Shown: positions 17,962 to 25,770 of the stretch, piece after piece
Layout: each line of letters begins with the position of its first letter
Position numbering within the stretch: position 1 is the first letter of the stretch
Assembly (NCBI RefSeq): GCF_900091625.1
Contig: NZ_FMIC01000002.1
Coordinates: 6,944,001 to 7,008,000, forward strand
DNA from: Micromonospora peucetia
GTDB lineage: Bacteria > Actinomycetota > Actinomycetes > Mycobacteriales > Micromonosporaceae
Length of the DNA: 64,000 nucleotides
Reading direction: 5' to 3'
Made by a program: the position numbers and the translations under genes
Notes under the pieces: generated by a model
What the model saw: only the letters and a program-made list of their open reading frames with translations
The model's database searches: none
Told to the model about the DNA's origin: nothing

Positions 17962-18882
17962 TCAGCCGGCCCAGTCCGGCAGTGGCTCCCGGGCGGCGAG
18001 CCAGTCGGTCGGCACCCCGCCCGGGGTGCCGACGCCGGTGTGCGCGGCCACCACCGCCCCGACGATCGCGGCGGTGGTGTCGACGTCCCCACCGGCCTCG
18101 ACGCAGGCGCGGACCGCCGCCGGGTAGTCGTCCAGGTGCACGGCGGCCACCCAGCAGGTGAAGGCGACGGTGTCCTGCGCGGTGACCCGGGAGCCGTTGC
18201 CGAGCACGTCGGCGGCCTCGGGGACCGACCGGTCGAGCAGGCCGGCCGCCCGGCGTACGCCCCGGTGCACCTCGCTGGCCGGGTCCAGCGCGGCGGTCAC
18301 GCCGGCCAGCAGCCGGTCCGGGGCGGGCCGGTGGCCGTCCAGCCGGGCGCGGGCGGCCAGCGACGCGGCCACCGCCACCGCCACCGCGCCGGCGATGCCC
18401 TCCGGGTGTGCGTGGGTCACCTCGGCCGAGGCGCGGGCCTGCGCCGCCGCCCGTGCGGTGGAGTCGGCGAACCACGCGCCCAGCGGGCCGACCCGCATCG
18501 CCGCGCCGTTGCCGCAGGAGCCCTGGCCGTCGAAGGCCGAGGCGGCGGCGACCGGCCACGGCGTGCCGGTGCGGATCAGCCGCAGGATGGTCACTGCTCC
18601 CGGCCCGTACCCCCGGTAGGGCTCGCAGCGCTCGGCGAAGGCCGCGGCGAGGGCGTCCCGGTCGATCCGGCCGGTGTCGGCGAGGGCGGCGACCACCGAG
18701 CAGGCCATCTCGGTGTCATCGGTCCACTGCCACGGCGGTGGGGGCAGTTTCCCGGCGGCCAGGTCGGCCGGGCGCCGGCCGGGGACGAAGAACTGCGAGC
18801 CGAGCGCGTCGCCGACCGACAGGCCGGCGAGTGAGTCCCGGGCGAGCGCGAGGCGGGTGTCAGGAAAGAGCGTGAAGGACAT
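17962..18882 (-). CDS. ADP-ribosylglycohydrolase family protein
   Basis: DraG-like hydrolase that removes ADP-ribose from proteins or small molecules, 306 residues. Metal-binding motifs are present: [12 protein letters not shown] near the N-terminus, WTDDTEMA (the T-D-D-T motif), [11 protein letters not shown], and [17 protein letters not shown] near the C-terminus. The start is placed at ATG 18882 (MSFTLFPDT), since upstream residues are not like the family. Divergent from the two-component system at 18956. Target unknown. Confidence 0.88.
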   Translation of the reverse strand: MSFTLFPDTRLALARDSLAGLSVGDALGSQFFVPGRRPADLAAGKLPPPPWQWTDDTEMACSVVAALADTGRIDRDALAAAFAERCEPYRGYGPGAVTILRLIRTGTPWPVAAASAFDGQGSCGNGAAMRVGPLGAWFADSTARAAAQARASAEVTHAHPEGIAGAVAVAVAASLAARARLDGHRPAPDRLLAGVTAALDPASEVHRGVRRAAGLLDRSVPEAADVLGNGSRVTAQDTVAFTCWVAAVHLDDYPAAVRACVEAGGDVDTTAAIVGAVVAAHTGVGTPGGVPTDWLAAREPLPDWAG

Positions 18883-18955
18883 CGTCGTACCAGCTTGCCC
18901 TGTCACCCTGTGCGCCGCAACGCGATCAACTTGCCACCGCGAGTACGGTCTTGCT

Positions 18956-19645
18956 GTGGCCACCGTGCTCCTGGTCGAAGACGATCACGTCGTACGCGGC
19001 GCGATGCTGCGGTCCCTCGCCGACCGGGGGCACGCCGTGCACGCCGTCGGCACGGCGCTGGACGCGCTGCGCCGGGTGGCGGCCGAGACCCCCGACCTCG
19101 TGGTGCTCGACCTCGGGTTGCCCGACCTCGACGGCTCGGACGCGCTGCGGATGCTGCGCGGCATCACCGACGTGCCGATCATCATCGCCACCGCCCGCGA
19201 CGACGAGCAGTCCGTGGTTCGGCTGCTGCGCGCCGGTGCCGACGACTACATGGTCAAGCCGTTCACCGGCGCGCACCTCGACGCGCGGATCACCACCGTG
19301 CTGCGGCGGGCCGGTCGGGCCAGCCGGGCGGTGCAACCGGCCGTGCACAGCGTCGGCGGGCTGCGGGTGGACGTCGGGGAGCGCAGCGCCCACCTCGACG
19401 GCGAACCGCTGGCGCTGACCCGCAAGGAATTCGACCTGCTGGCCTATCTCGCCGCCCGACCGGGCCGGGTAGTGTCCCGCCGGGAGCTTCTGGAGGAGGT
19501 ATGGCGGCAGCCATCGGTCGGCGAGGACCAGACCATCGACGTTCACCTGTACTGGCTGCGCCGCAAAATGGGCGAGTCCGCGGCGAAGCCGCGCTTCCTG
19601 CGCACCGTGCGGGGGGTCGGCTTCCGGCTGGTGGCGCCGGACTGA
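18956..19645 (+). CDS. OmpR-family response regulator
   Basis: 229 residues: receiver domain with acidic pair EDD (8-10), phospho-acceptor Asp52 in LVVLDLGLPD, and Lys101 in VKPF; then a winged-helix DNA-binding domain (LTRKEFDLLAYLAARPGRVV, SVGEDQTIDVHLYWLRRKM). GTG 18956 lies 6 bases after TACGGT (18944-18949), so it is probably leaderless. Its stop overlaps the likely start of the histidine kinase. Signal and targets unknown. Confidence 0.93.
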   Translation: MATVLLVEDDHVVRGAMLRSLADRGHAVHAVGTALDALRRVAAETPDLVVLDLGLPDLDGSDALRMLRGITDVPIIIATARDDEQSVVRLLRAGADDYMVKPFTGAHLDARITTVLRRAGRASRAVQPAVHSVGGLRVDVGERSAHLDGEPLALTRKEFDLLAYLAARPGRVVSRRELLEEVWRQPSVGEDQTIDVHLYWLRRKMGESAAKPRFLRTVRGVGFRLVAPD

Positions 19646-19674
19646 GGCCGTCGCTGGCCCTGCTCACGGCCGGC

Positions 19675-21063
19675 ATGTGCGCCCTGGTCGCGCTCGCGTT
19701 CCTCGTCCCGCTCGCGATCGGCCTCGACGACCGGGCGCGCGAGGAGGCGATCGCGGACGCCGCCCGGCGCAGCGCGCTGGTGACCGGCGCGCTCGCCGTC
19801 AGCACCGACCCCGCCGTGGTGCGGCGTGCCGTCACGGCCAGCGGCGACGACCCGGCCACCCGGCCGGTCGTACACGGGCTGGGAGTGGACGAGCCGTCGG
19901 CCCGGGCCGACGCCGGGAGCCTGGATCGGGCCCGGGCCGAACGCCACTCGGTGGTCGTCGACGTCGAGGGCGGAGTGCTCCGGCTGGAGCCGGTGGTGCT
20001 CGGCGACCGGACGGCCGTGGTAGAGGTCTTCGTGCCCGAGTCGGCGCTGGGCGGCGGCAGCCGGTGGCTGCTGCTGCTCGGGGTGGCCGCCGCCCTGGTG
20101 GGCGCGGCGGTGCTGGTGGTGGACCGGGTCGCCGCCCGCACGGTCGACTCGGCCCGGGGCCTGGTCCGGGCGGCGCTCGCGATCGGCGACGGCGACCAGG
20201 GCATACGCGTCGACCCGAGCGGCCCACGCGAGCTGGCCGAGGCCGGGTATGCCTTCAACCGGATGGCCGACCGGCTGGACGCGGCCCGTACCGACGAACG
20301 GGAGCTGGTCGCCGACCTGTCGCACCGGCTGCGCACCCCGTTGACGGTGCTGCGGCTGGACGCGGAGGCGCTGGAGTCCGACGACACCAGTGTGGGCTCG
20401 TTCAGTGAGGCGGAGCTGGACCGGCGGCGCGGCATCCGGCGGATCCGGCAGGCGATCGTCACCCTCGAGGGCGAGATCGACGTGCTGATCAAGACCACCC
20501 GCAAGACGGTCGCGCACGAGGCCGGGCCGGCGATGTGCGACGTCAGCGAGGTGGTCCGGGACCGGATGGTGTTCTGGGCCGCGCTGGCCGGCGACCAGAA
20601 CCGCCCGCACCGGGTCGGTGGCGCACAGCTGCGCATTCCGGCACCGGTGCCCCGGGCCGAGCTGGCCGCCGCCCTGGACGCGGTGATCGGCAACGTCTTC
20701 CGCTACACCCCGCAGGGCACCGCGTTCGAGGTGGCGGTCTCCCGCCGCGACGGGTATGTGGCCATCCGGATCGACGACGCCGGCCCGGGCATCACCAACC
20801 CGGACCGGGCGCTGCGCCGGGGCGCCAGCGACCAGGGCTCGACCGGGCTGGGGCTGGACATCGCCAAACGGGTGGCGTTGCAGGCGAACGGCTCGGTGAG
20901 CATCGACCGGGCCCGGCTGGGCGGGGCCAGCGTGGTGATGCTGCTCGCCGACCCGGAGGCGACGCCCCGGCAGGTCAACCGGTTCGGTCTGGTCGGCCGG
21001 ATGGCGCGGGAGCAGAAGAGCACCAGCCGGCGCTGGCCTCGCCAGCGACCCACCGACGGCTGA
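19675..21063 (+). CDS. Two-component sensor histidine kinase
   Basis: Partner of the response regulator. Two membrane segments (near the N-terminus and WLLLLGVAAALVGAAVLVV) enclose an extracellular sensor loop of about 100 residues; then HAMP (AFNRMADRLDAA), the phospho-acceptor motif DLSHRLRTPLTVLRLDAEAL, N-box GNVFRYTPQG, and G boxes DDAGPGI and GLGLDIAKRVA. The first standard start is ATG 19675, which shortens the first membrane segment. An in-frame CTG at 19642, overlapping the regulator's stop, would add 11 residues and give a better positively charged N-terminus, so the true start is uncertain. Confidence 0.88.
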   Translation: MCALVALAFLVPLAIGLDDRAREEAIADAARRSALVTGALAVSTDPAVVRRAVTASGDDPATRPVVHGLGVDEPSARADAGSLDRARAERHSVVVDVEGGVLRLEPVVLGDRTAVVEVFVPESALGGGSRWLLLLGVAAALVGAAVLVVDRVAARTVDSARGLVRAALAIGDGDQGIRVDPSGPRELAEAGYAFNRMADRLDAARTDERELVADLSHRLRTPLTVLRLDAEALESDDTSVGSFSEAELDRRRGIRRIRQAIVTLEGEIDVLIKTTRKTVAHEAGPAMCDVSEVVRDRMVFWAALAGDQNRPHRVGGAQLRIPAPVPRAELAAALDAVIGNVFRYTPQGTAFEVAVSRRDGYVAIRIDDAGPGITNPDRALRRGASDQGSTGLGLDIAKRVALQANGSVSIDRARLGGASVVMLLADPEATPRQVNRFGLVGRMAREQKSTSRRWPRQRPTDG

Positions 21064-21239
21064 CCGGCGGGCAGCCACACATCCCCCGATCGGCGGCCGG
21101 TTGTGGGGCGGCGCAAGTCTTCCTTAGATCGGGGTTAACCGTGGTGCCGGACAGCTCCGGCGCTGACAGGATCAAACCCGAACCCATCAGTTCCACCGGC
21201 CAATGCCTCGGGGCACCCCACCGGCCGGTGGAGCCTGGC

Positions 21240-21283
21240 GCGCGGCGGGAGAATCGGTCCCCCCACACCTGCTCCCGCCGCGC
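21240..21283. terminator. Hairpin terminator between histidine kinase and adenosine deaminase
   Basis: 12-bp perfect stem (GCGCGGCGGGAG/CTCCCGCCGCGC) with a 20-base loop, 10 bases past the adenosine deaminase stop. The rest of the 230-base convergent gap (21064-21239) shows no gene. Confidence 0.65.
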
Positions 21284-21293
21284 GCCGCCCCGC

Positions 21294-22319
21294 TCAGCGG
21301 GTCGCGGTGGCCAGGTAGGCGTCGATCTCGGCGGTGATCCGCTGTTTGCCCGCCGGTTCCAGGAACGAGGCGGTCACCGCGTCGCGGGCCAGCGCGGCCA
21401 ACCCCTGCGGACCCGTGTCGAGCAGCCTGGCCGCGACGGCGTACTCGTCGTTGAGGGTGGTGCCGAACATCGGCGGGTCGTCGGAGTTGATGGTGACCAG
21501 CAGGCCGGCCTCGACCAACTGCCGCAGCGGGTGCTCCTCGATGGTGCTGACCGCCCGGGTGCGCACGTTGGAGGTCGGGCAGACCTCCAGGCCGATCCGG
21601 TGCTCGGCGAGGTGGGCCAGCAGCTCCGGGTCCCGCACGGCGGAGATTCCGTGCCCGATCCGCTCCGCGCCCAGGTCGCGCAAGGCGTCCCAGACGGTCT
21701 CCGGGCCGGTGGTCTCGCCGGCGTGCGGCACGGAGTGCAGCCCGGCCGCCCGGGCCCGGTCGAAGTACGGCTTGAACTGCGGCCGGGGCACCCCGATCTC
21801 GGGGCCGCCGAGGCCGAAGCTGATCAGCCCCTCCGGGTGTTCCTCCAGCGAGATCCGCAGCGTCTCCTCGGCCGCCGCCAGGCCGGCCTCGCCGGGGATG
21901 TCGAAGCACCAGCGCAGCTCGATGCCGAAGTCCGTCTCGGCCCGCTTGCGGGCGTCCTCGATCGCCTCGCACAACGCGGGCGCGGGGATCCCCCGGCGCA
22001 CGTGCGAGTAGGGCGTGACGGTCAGCTCGGCGTAGCGGACCTGCTGGCGGGCCAGTTCCCGGGCGACCTCGTGGGTGAGCAGCCAGACGTCCTCCTGGTC
22101 ACGGATGAGGTCCACGACGCTCAGGTAGACGTCGATGAAGTGCGCGAAGTCGCGGAAGGCGAAGTAGTCGGCGAGGGCGGCCGGGTCCGCGGGCACGGGG
22201 CTGCGGCCCTCGTGGCGGGCGGCCAGCTCGGCGACGATCCGGGGCGAGGCGGAGCCGACGTGGTGCACGTGCAGCTCCACCTTGGGCAGTCCGGCGATGA
22301 AGGTTTGCAGGTCGATCAC
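21294..22319 (-). CDS. add: Adenosine deaminase
   Basis: Purine salvage enzyme that converts adenosine to inosine, 341 residues. Zinc and catalytic motifs: KVELHVHHVGS (two His), PHAGETTGPETVWDAL (catalytic Glu region HAGE), RIGHGISAV, EVCPTSNVRT and NSDDPPMFGTTL. The usual N-T-D-D-P reads N-S-D-D-P here. GTG 22319 has an AGGAGA site 5 bases before it and overlaps the methyltransferase stop (GTGA), so the two are coupled. A related adenine deaminase activity cannot be excluded. Confidence 0.9.
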   Translation of the reverse strand: MIDLQTFIAGLPKVELHVHHVGSASPRIVAELAARHEGRSPVPADPAALADYFAFRDFAHFIDVYLSVVDLIRDQEDVWLLTHEVARELARQQVRYAELTVTPYSHVRRGIPAPALCEAIEDARKRAETDFGIELRWCFDIPGEAGLAAAEETLRISLEEHPEGLISFGLGGPEIGVPRPQFKPYFDRARAAGLHSVPHAGETTGPETVWDALRDLGAERIGHGISAVRDPELLAHLAEHRIGLEVCPTSNVRTRAVSTIEEHPLRQLVEAGLLVTINSDDPPMFGTTLNDEYAVAARLLDTGPQGLAALARDAVTASFLEPAGKQRITAEIDAYLATATR

Positions 22320-23113
22320 AGGTTCTCCTCTGCGCGGGCGGCGGTGCGGGCGACGAAGAAGACGCGGCGGAACGGGAAGGGCACCTGACCGTGCCGCACC
22401 GGGTACGCCTCGGCAAGGCGTACGCCCAGCTCGGCTCGGAAGTCGGCCCAGCCGGTGGCGTCCAGGGCCGCGCGGACCGGCCGGAGCGCGGTCCCTTCCA
22501 GCCAGCTCAACACGGGGTGGTCCGCCTCGGCGCGGGCCGGCAGCAGGTGCACGTAGGTAGTCTCCCAGGCGTCCACCGCGCAGCCGGCACCGGTCAGCAG
22601 GTCGGCGTAGCCGACGGCGGTGTCGTCGGCCGGGGGCCGGCGCAGCAGCGGGGCGACGTCGGCGCGCCACGCCGGCCGGCCGGCGACCTCGCGCAGCGCC
22701 CGGTGCGAGGGCGCGTCGAAGTTGCCCGGCACCTGCACGGCCAGCCAGGCCCCGGCGGGCAGTTCCCGGGCCCACCGGGTGAGCAGTTCCCGGTGGCCGG
22801 GCACCCACTGGAGCACGGCGTTACTGACCACCACGTCCACGTCGGGTTCCGGATGCCAGTGTCGGACGTCGCCGACGGCGAAGGAGACTCCGGTGGCGGT
22901 GGTGGTGGCTTGCGCGATCATCTCCGGCGAGGAGTCGAGGCCGGTGACCCGGCTGTCCGGCCACTGCGCGGCAAGGATGGCGGTCAGGTTGCCGGGGCCG
23001 CAGCCGAGGTCGACCACCGCGCGCGGACGCTCGGCCGGGACCCGGGCGAGCAGATCGTGGAAGGGCCTGGAGCGCTCGTCGCCGTAGCGCAGGTACGTCG
23101 TCGGATCCCACAT
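22316..23113 (-). CDS. tam: Trans-aconitate 2-methyltransferase-like protein
   Basis: SAM-dependent class I methyltransferase, 265 residues. MWDPTTYLRYGDERSRPFHDL is split here as MWDPTTYLRYGDERSRP and FHDLLARV; with VVDLGCGPGNLTAIL (SAM-binding motif I) and VVVSNAVLQWVPGH this is the pattern of Tam, which methylates the aconitase inhibitor trans-aconitate. ATG 23113 has GGGAGG with 5-base spacing. It is first of a two-gene unit with adenosine deaminase. Confidence 0.85.
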   Translation of the reverse strand: MWDPTTYLRYGDERSRPFHDLLARVPAERPRAVVDLGCGPGNLTAILAAQWPDSRVTGLDSSPEMIAQATTTATGVSFAVGDVRHWHPEPDVDVVVSNAVLQWVPGHRELLTRWARELPAGAWLAVQVPGNFDAPSHRALREVAGRPAWRADVAPLLRRPPADDTAVGYADLLTGAGCAVDAWETTYVHLLPARAEADHPVLSWLEGTALRPVRAALDATGWADFRAELGVRLAEAYPVRHGQVPFPFRRVFFVARTAARAEENL

Positions 23114-23185
23114 CACTGCCTCCCAAACCGTACGTCCGTCTTGCTACACGGTACGGCCCGTCGCACGACCGGACAAGCCGATCAC

Positions 23186-23312
23186 TAGGCTCAGTCGCAT
23201 GGAGCAGCGCACCTTCCCCCGGTGGGGGCGGCGCGTCGGGGTGATCGGGCTGGGCGCCTGGCAGCTCGGCTACGGCGAGCTGGTCCGCCCACGGGTGCAC
23301 GACCGGTGGTGA
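23186..23312 (+). pseudogene. Aldo/keto reductase remnant (N-terminal fragment)
   Basis: ATG 23199 opens a 37-residue frame, MEQRTFPRWGRRVGVIGLG followed by AWQLGYGELVRPRVHDRW, ending at TGA 23310-23312. The first 24 residues look like the N-terminus of actinobacterial aldo/keto reductases (R-R-V-x-V-x-G-L-G-x-W-Q-L-G), then similarity ends. A TAGGCT box at 23186-23191, 7 bases before the ATG, is an intact leaderless promoter. Best read as a gene reduced to its promoter and first strand by deletion; a small translated peptide is possible. Confidence 0.55.
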
Positions 23313-23352
23313 GCCTGACGGCCGGCACGGGAATCGACGAAGGGGGATCACG

Positions 23353-23547
23353 ATGAAGGGCTGGCTGCCGCTCACCCTCGGCCTGCTCGCCGTGGTCGGC
23401 GGTGCGCTGTGGACGGTGCAGGGCCTCGGCTACGTCGAGGGCAGCGTGATGACCGACCGGCGGATCTGGGCCGTGCTCGGGCCTCTCGTCGTGCTGGCCG
23501 GACTGGCCGCGCTCTGGTTCGGGCTGCGGGCCCGCAGCCGCCGCTGA
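23353..23547 (+). CDS. Small membrane protein
   Basis: 64 residues with two membrane segments (PLTLGLLAVVGGALWTVQGLG and WAVLGPLVVLAGLAALWFGL, each near 20 residues) joined by a short YVEGSVMTDRR loop and ending in a basic ARSRR tail. ATG 23353 has a GGGGG site. Similar short two-segment proteins are common in actinomycetes; function unknown. A strong terminator follows at 23574-23605. Confidence 0.75.
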   Translation: MKGWLPLTLGLLAVVGGALWTVQGLGYVEGSVMTDRRIWAVLGPLVVLAGLAALWFGLRARSRR

Positions 23548-23573
23548 CCGCGCCCTGTCCGGGAAAACGCGGA

Positions 23574-23605
23574 AAGCCCCGCATCCCGGGCGGGATACGG
23601 GGCTT
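23574..23605 (+). terminator. Hairpin terminator of the small membrane protein gene
   Basis: 15-bp stem with one mismatch (AAGCCCCGCATCCCG/CGGGATACGGGGCTT) and a tiny loop, also suitable as terminator for cspA on the other strand. Confidence 0.8.
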
Positions 23606-23662
23606 CGCGGTGATCCGGGCGCCGAATCACCGCAGTGGCCGGCGGCTGCCGACCGGCACTGC

Positions 23663-23866
23663 TCAGACGGGGCGGACCTGCTCGGCCTGCGGACCCTTCT
23701 GACCCTGGGCGATCTCGAACTCCACCCGCTGGTTCTCCTCCAGCGTGCGGTAGCCGCTGGACTGGATGGCCGAGAAGTGGACGAACACGTCAGCACCCCC
23801 GCCGTCGACGGTGATGAAGCCGAAGCCCTTGTCTGCGTTGAACCACTTCACGGTTCCCTGCGCCAT
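23663..23866 (-). CDS. Cold shock protein (CspA family)
   Basis: 67-residue single cold-shock domain with RNP1 KGFGFITV and RNP2 VFVHFSAI, which bind single-stranded RNA/DNA. N-terminus [18 protein letters not shown] is typical. ATG 23866 follows AGAAGGAG. A gene-free stretch of about 240 bases lies upstream, consistent with the long regulated leaders of cold-shock genes. Confidence 0.95.
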   Translation of the reverse strand: MAQGTVKWFNADKGFGFITVDGGGADVFVHFSAIQSSGYRTLEENQRVEFEIAQGQKGPQAEQVRPV

Positions 23867-24109
23867 GTCTATCTCCTTCTAAAACTGGCGGCCGAGCACG
23901 CCGTGCGGCCGATTGGCCGTTTTCGAGCAGCGGCGCCTGAGACGGCCCCCACGAGGGAGACTTATCTCGACCCACGCCATCTCTCAACAGCGTGGAATAG
24001 CAAACCACGTAGCGAAAACTCTGCACAGAGCCCCGGACGAAATTCTTCGACATGTGACCTGACGGATGCCGAAGATCCGCTGGGTGGGCCCTTGTCCCCG
24101 TCCGAAAGA
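23867..24109 (-). promoter_or_regulatory. cspA upstream/leader region
   Basis: No gene is seen between the upstream operon's terminator and cspA. On the minus strand TTGAGA (near 23984) and GATAAG (near 23963) are possible -35/-10 elements, with a small CCACGC...GCGTGG hairpin between. The exact promoter is uncertain. Confidence 0.35.
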
Positions 24110-24139
24110 GCCCCCGCACCGACGCCACGGTGCGGGGGC
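24110..24139 (-). terminator. Terminator of the holin-like/DUF3618/DUF4235 operon
   Basis: 12-bp perfect stem GCCCCCGCACCG/CGGTGCGGGGGC, extended by CGAAAG/CTTTCG, followed by T-rich sequence on the minus strand. Confidence 0.8.
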
Positions 24140-24155
24140 TTTCGTCGTCGTCCGG

Positions 24156-24428
24156 TCAGTCCGGCCAGCTTCCGGTGAACCGGCGTACGCCCACCGCGCC
24201 ACCCCGGTCGACGGCGGCCCGGACGACCGCGAAAATGGCGCCCTGCAACGCCGCCGCCGCCAGGATCTCGCCCCAGCCACGGTCCTCGTCGGTGGCGCTG
24301 GGCGCCTCGCCGTCGCCCGCCGTCACCTTCCACACCTGCCGGAAGATCGCGCCCGCGACCGTACCGGCGGCGATGCCCATCAGCACGCCGACCGGCTTGT
24401 ACGCGGCCTTCCTGATACCCCTGCTCAC
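24156..24428 (-). CDS. DUF4235 domain-containing membrane protein
   Basis: 90 residues with two hydrophobic stretches (PVGVLMGIAAGTVAGAIF and EILAAAALQGAIFAVVRAAV), the DUF4235 pattern. It is third in an operon with the DUF3618 and holin-like genes; GTG 24428 overlaps the preceding stop. The three proteins recur together in actinomycetes and are thought to sit in the cytoplasmic membrane, perhaps in envelope stress. No biochemical role known. Confidence 0.85.
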   Translation of the reverse strand: MSRGIRKAAYKPVGVLMGIAAGTVAGAIFRQVWKVTAGDGEAPSATDEDRGWGEILAAAALQGAIFAVVRAAVDRGGAVGVRRFTGSWPD

Positions 24429-24775
24429 CGCTGCCTCCCCCGAACGATCATCAGTACGATCACCGCGGCCACCGCGCCGGCCGCGAGGGCGACGAACGGC
24501 GCCGGGTTACGCCGCACGACCGCACCCTTCTCCTGCGCCTGCCCCCGCGCGAGCTGTGCCTTCTGCGCCGCCTGCCCGCGCACCCGGGCCACGGTCTGCG
24601 CGGCCTGGTCCCGCATCCGTTCCTTCGCCTGGTCGGCGGAGGACCTCAGCCGTGCCTTGACGTCGGCCTTGGCCGCCAACGCCTCCACAGTCTCGCCCAA
24701 CTCGACCCGGGTCCGCCGGATCTCCTCCCGCAAGGCCTCGGTGTCGCCGCTGCCCCGGCCGTTTCCCGTCGTCAT
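24425..24775 (-). CDS. DUF3618 domain-containing protein
   Basis: 116 residues. The N-terminal LREEIRRTRVELGETVEALAAKADVKAR is the DUF3618 signature (given here as LREEIRRTRVELGETVEAL and AAKADVKAR), followed by a coiled-coil-like region and one C-terminal membrane segment (PFVALAAGAVAAVIVLMIV). The first half is probably cytoplasmic. ATG 24775 overlaps the stop of the holin-like gene (ATGA) and its own stop overlaps the DUF4235 start. Confidence 0.87.
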   Translation of the reverse strand: MTTGNGRGSGDTEALREEIRRTRVELGETVEALAAKADVKARLRSSADQAKERMRDQAAQTVARVRGQAAQKAQLARGQAQEKGAVVRRNPAPFVALAAGAVAAVIVLMIVRGRQR

Positions 24776-25206
24776 GCCCGTCCCCTGTCCTTCACGGCGG
24801 CGGCGACCGTGTCCACGTCCGCCCGGACGCTGCGCACCGCTGCCGCCGGCACCGGCGGGACCGCCTGGCTGACCTGCTTCTTGCCGACCAGGGCGAGGAT
24901 GCCGGCCAGCACGAAGAGCACCACCGCCACGATCAGCGCCGCCGCCCAGGCGGGAAGCACCAGGGCAAGCAGCAGGATCGCGGTGGCGATCAGGGCGCCC
25001 AGTCCGTAGAACGCCAGTGCCCCGCCACCGCCGAAGAGACCGATGCCGATACCGGCGTGCTTGCCCTTCTGAGTCAACTCCACCCGGGCCAGGGCCAGTT
25101 CGTCACGGACCAGACGGGAAACCTGCTCCGTGGCCCGCTGCACCAGCTCGGCGGTGGACGGCTCACTCCCGTTGCGGGATGTGCGGGTGTTCGCCACGTC
25201 AGCCAT
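24772..25206 (-). CDS. Phage holin family-like membrane protein (actinobacterial, PF07332 type)
   Basis: 144 residues: amphipathic N-terminus STAELVQRATEQVSRLVRDE, ELTQKGKHAGIGIGLFGGGG, and two membrane segments (LGALIATAILLLALVLPAW, ALIVAVVLFVLAGILALVG). Despite the family name this is a chromosomal protein class with no phage genes nearby. ATG 25206 has a strong AAAGGAGG site, and a near-consensus promoter lies at 25232-25260. First gene of a three-gene overlapping operon. Confidence 0.87.
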   Translation of the reverse strand: MADVANTRTSRNGSEPSTAELVQRATEQVSRLVRDELALARVELTQKGKHAGIGIGLFGGGGALAFYGLGALIATAILLLALVLPAWAAALIVAVVLFVLAGILALVGKKQVSQAVPPVPAAAVRSVRADVDTVAAAVKDRGRA

Positions 25207-25231
25207 GCTGCCCTCCTTTCATCATCACCGC

Positions 25232-25260
25232 GCTGTATGCCCGGAGTCGCCGCCCGTCAA
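25232..25260 (-). promoter_or_regulatory. Promoter of the holin-like operon
   Basis: On the minus strand TTGACG (25255-25260), a 17-base spacer and TACAGC (25232-25237), close to the vegetative sigma consensus, 26 bases before the ATG. Confidence 0.65.
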
Positions 25261-25360
25261 TCCTTCGCCCGGCGACCGATGAGCCCGGACCGCCGAGTCC
25301 CCCGAACCGGCGGACGGCACGGAGAAAGGTGCAGAAGCGTCGCGCAGCAGGTCCCCACGA

Positions 25361-25592
25361 AACGCCGAGTCAAACTTCCCGACCCAGCACACTCCATCCG
25401 AACGACCACCCGAAACAACCCCCACCCCACCCTCCAACCGCCCCCACCCCCCACAGGTCACGCCCCACCCCCGAGGCCCGGGCAGCACACCCCGCCCGGA
25501 ACGCCGGCAGCACCCGTGCCCCGGGGCACGGGCAGCACCCCGGGGCACACGGGCAGCACCCGCCCCCGAGGCCCGGGCAAGCGCACCCTGCG
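25361..25592. repeat. C-rich low-complexity gap with iterated GGGCAGCACCC units
   Basis: No gene is seen. The plus strand has long C-runs (so G-runs on the other strand), and the block 25485-25585 repeats CCGGGGCACGGGCAGCACC-like units. After stem-loop B the bias reverses to G-rich on the plus strand (about 25660-25760). Confidence 0.55.
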
Positions 25593-25665
25593 CGCGATCT
25601 TGCACTTTGGGCCCCGACAATCCGGACTTTCCACGCGATCCAGGGACACAAACTGCAAGATCGCG
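25593..25665. repeat. Dispersed stem-loop element, copy B
   Basis: 16-bp arms with one mismatch (CGCGATCTTGCACTTT at 25593-25608; 25650-25665) and a 41-base loop starting GGGCCCCGACAA. Arms and the GCCCCGACAA box match copy C at 50358-50436 closely. Confidence 0.8.
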
Positions 25666-25770
25666 GGGCGGTAGGGCCCGGGCGGTAGGGCGGGGCGGGG
25701 TGGGTGGGGCGGGGCGGAGGTTGAGAGGGCGGAGGTTGAGAGGGCGGGGAGAGGGAGGGGGTGGGTGGGG

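Noticed and set aside
15746..18559. thrS extended to a 937-residue protein
   Set aside because: The N-terminal extra is low-complexity shadow antisense to nothing conserved; GTG 17755 has a clear ribosome binding site and gives the family's length.
24772..25206. Prophage suggested by the holin family name
   Set aside because: No phage structural, integrase or lysis genes nearby; this family is common in actinomycete chromosomes.
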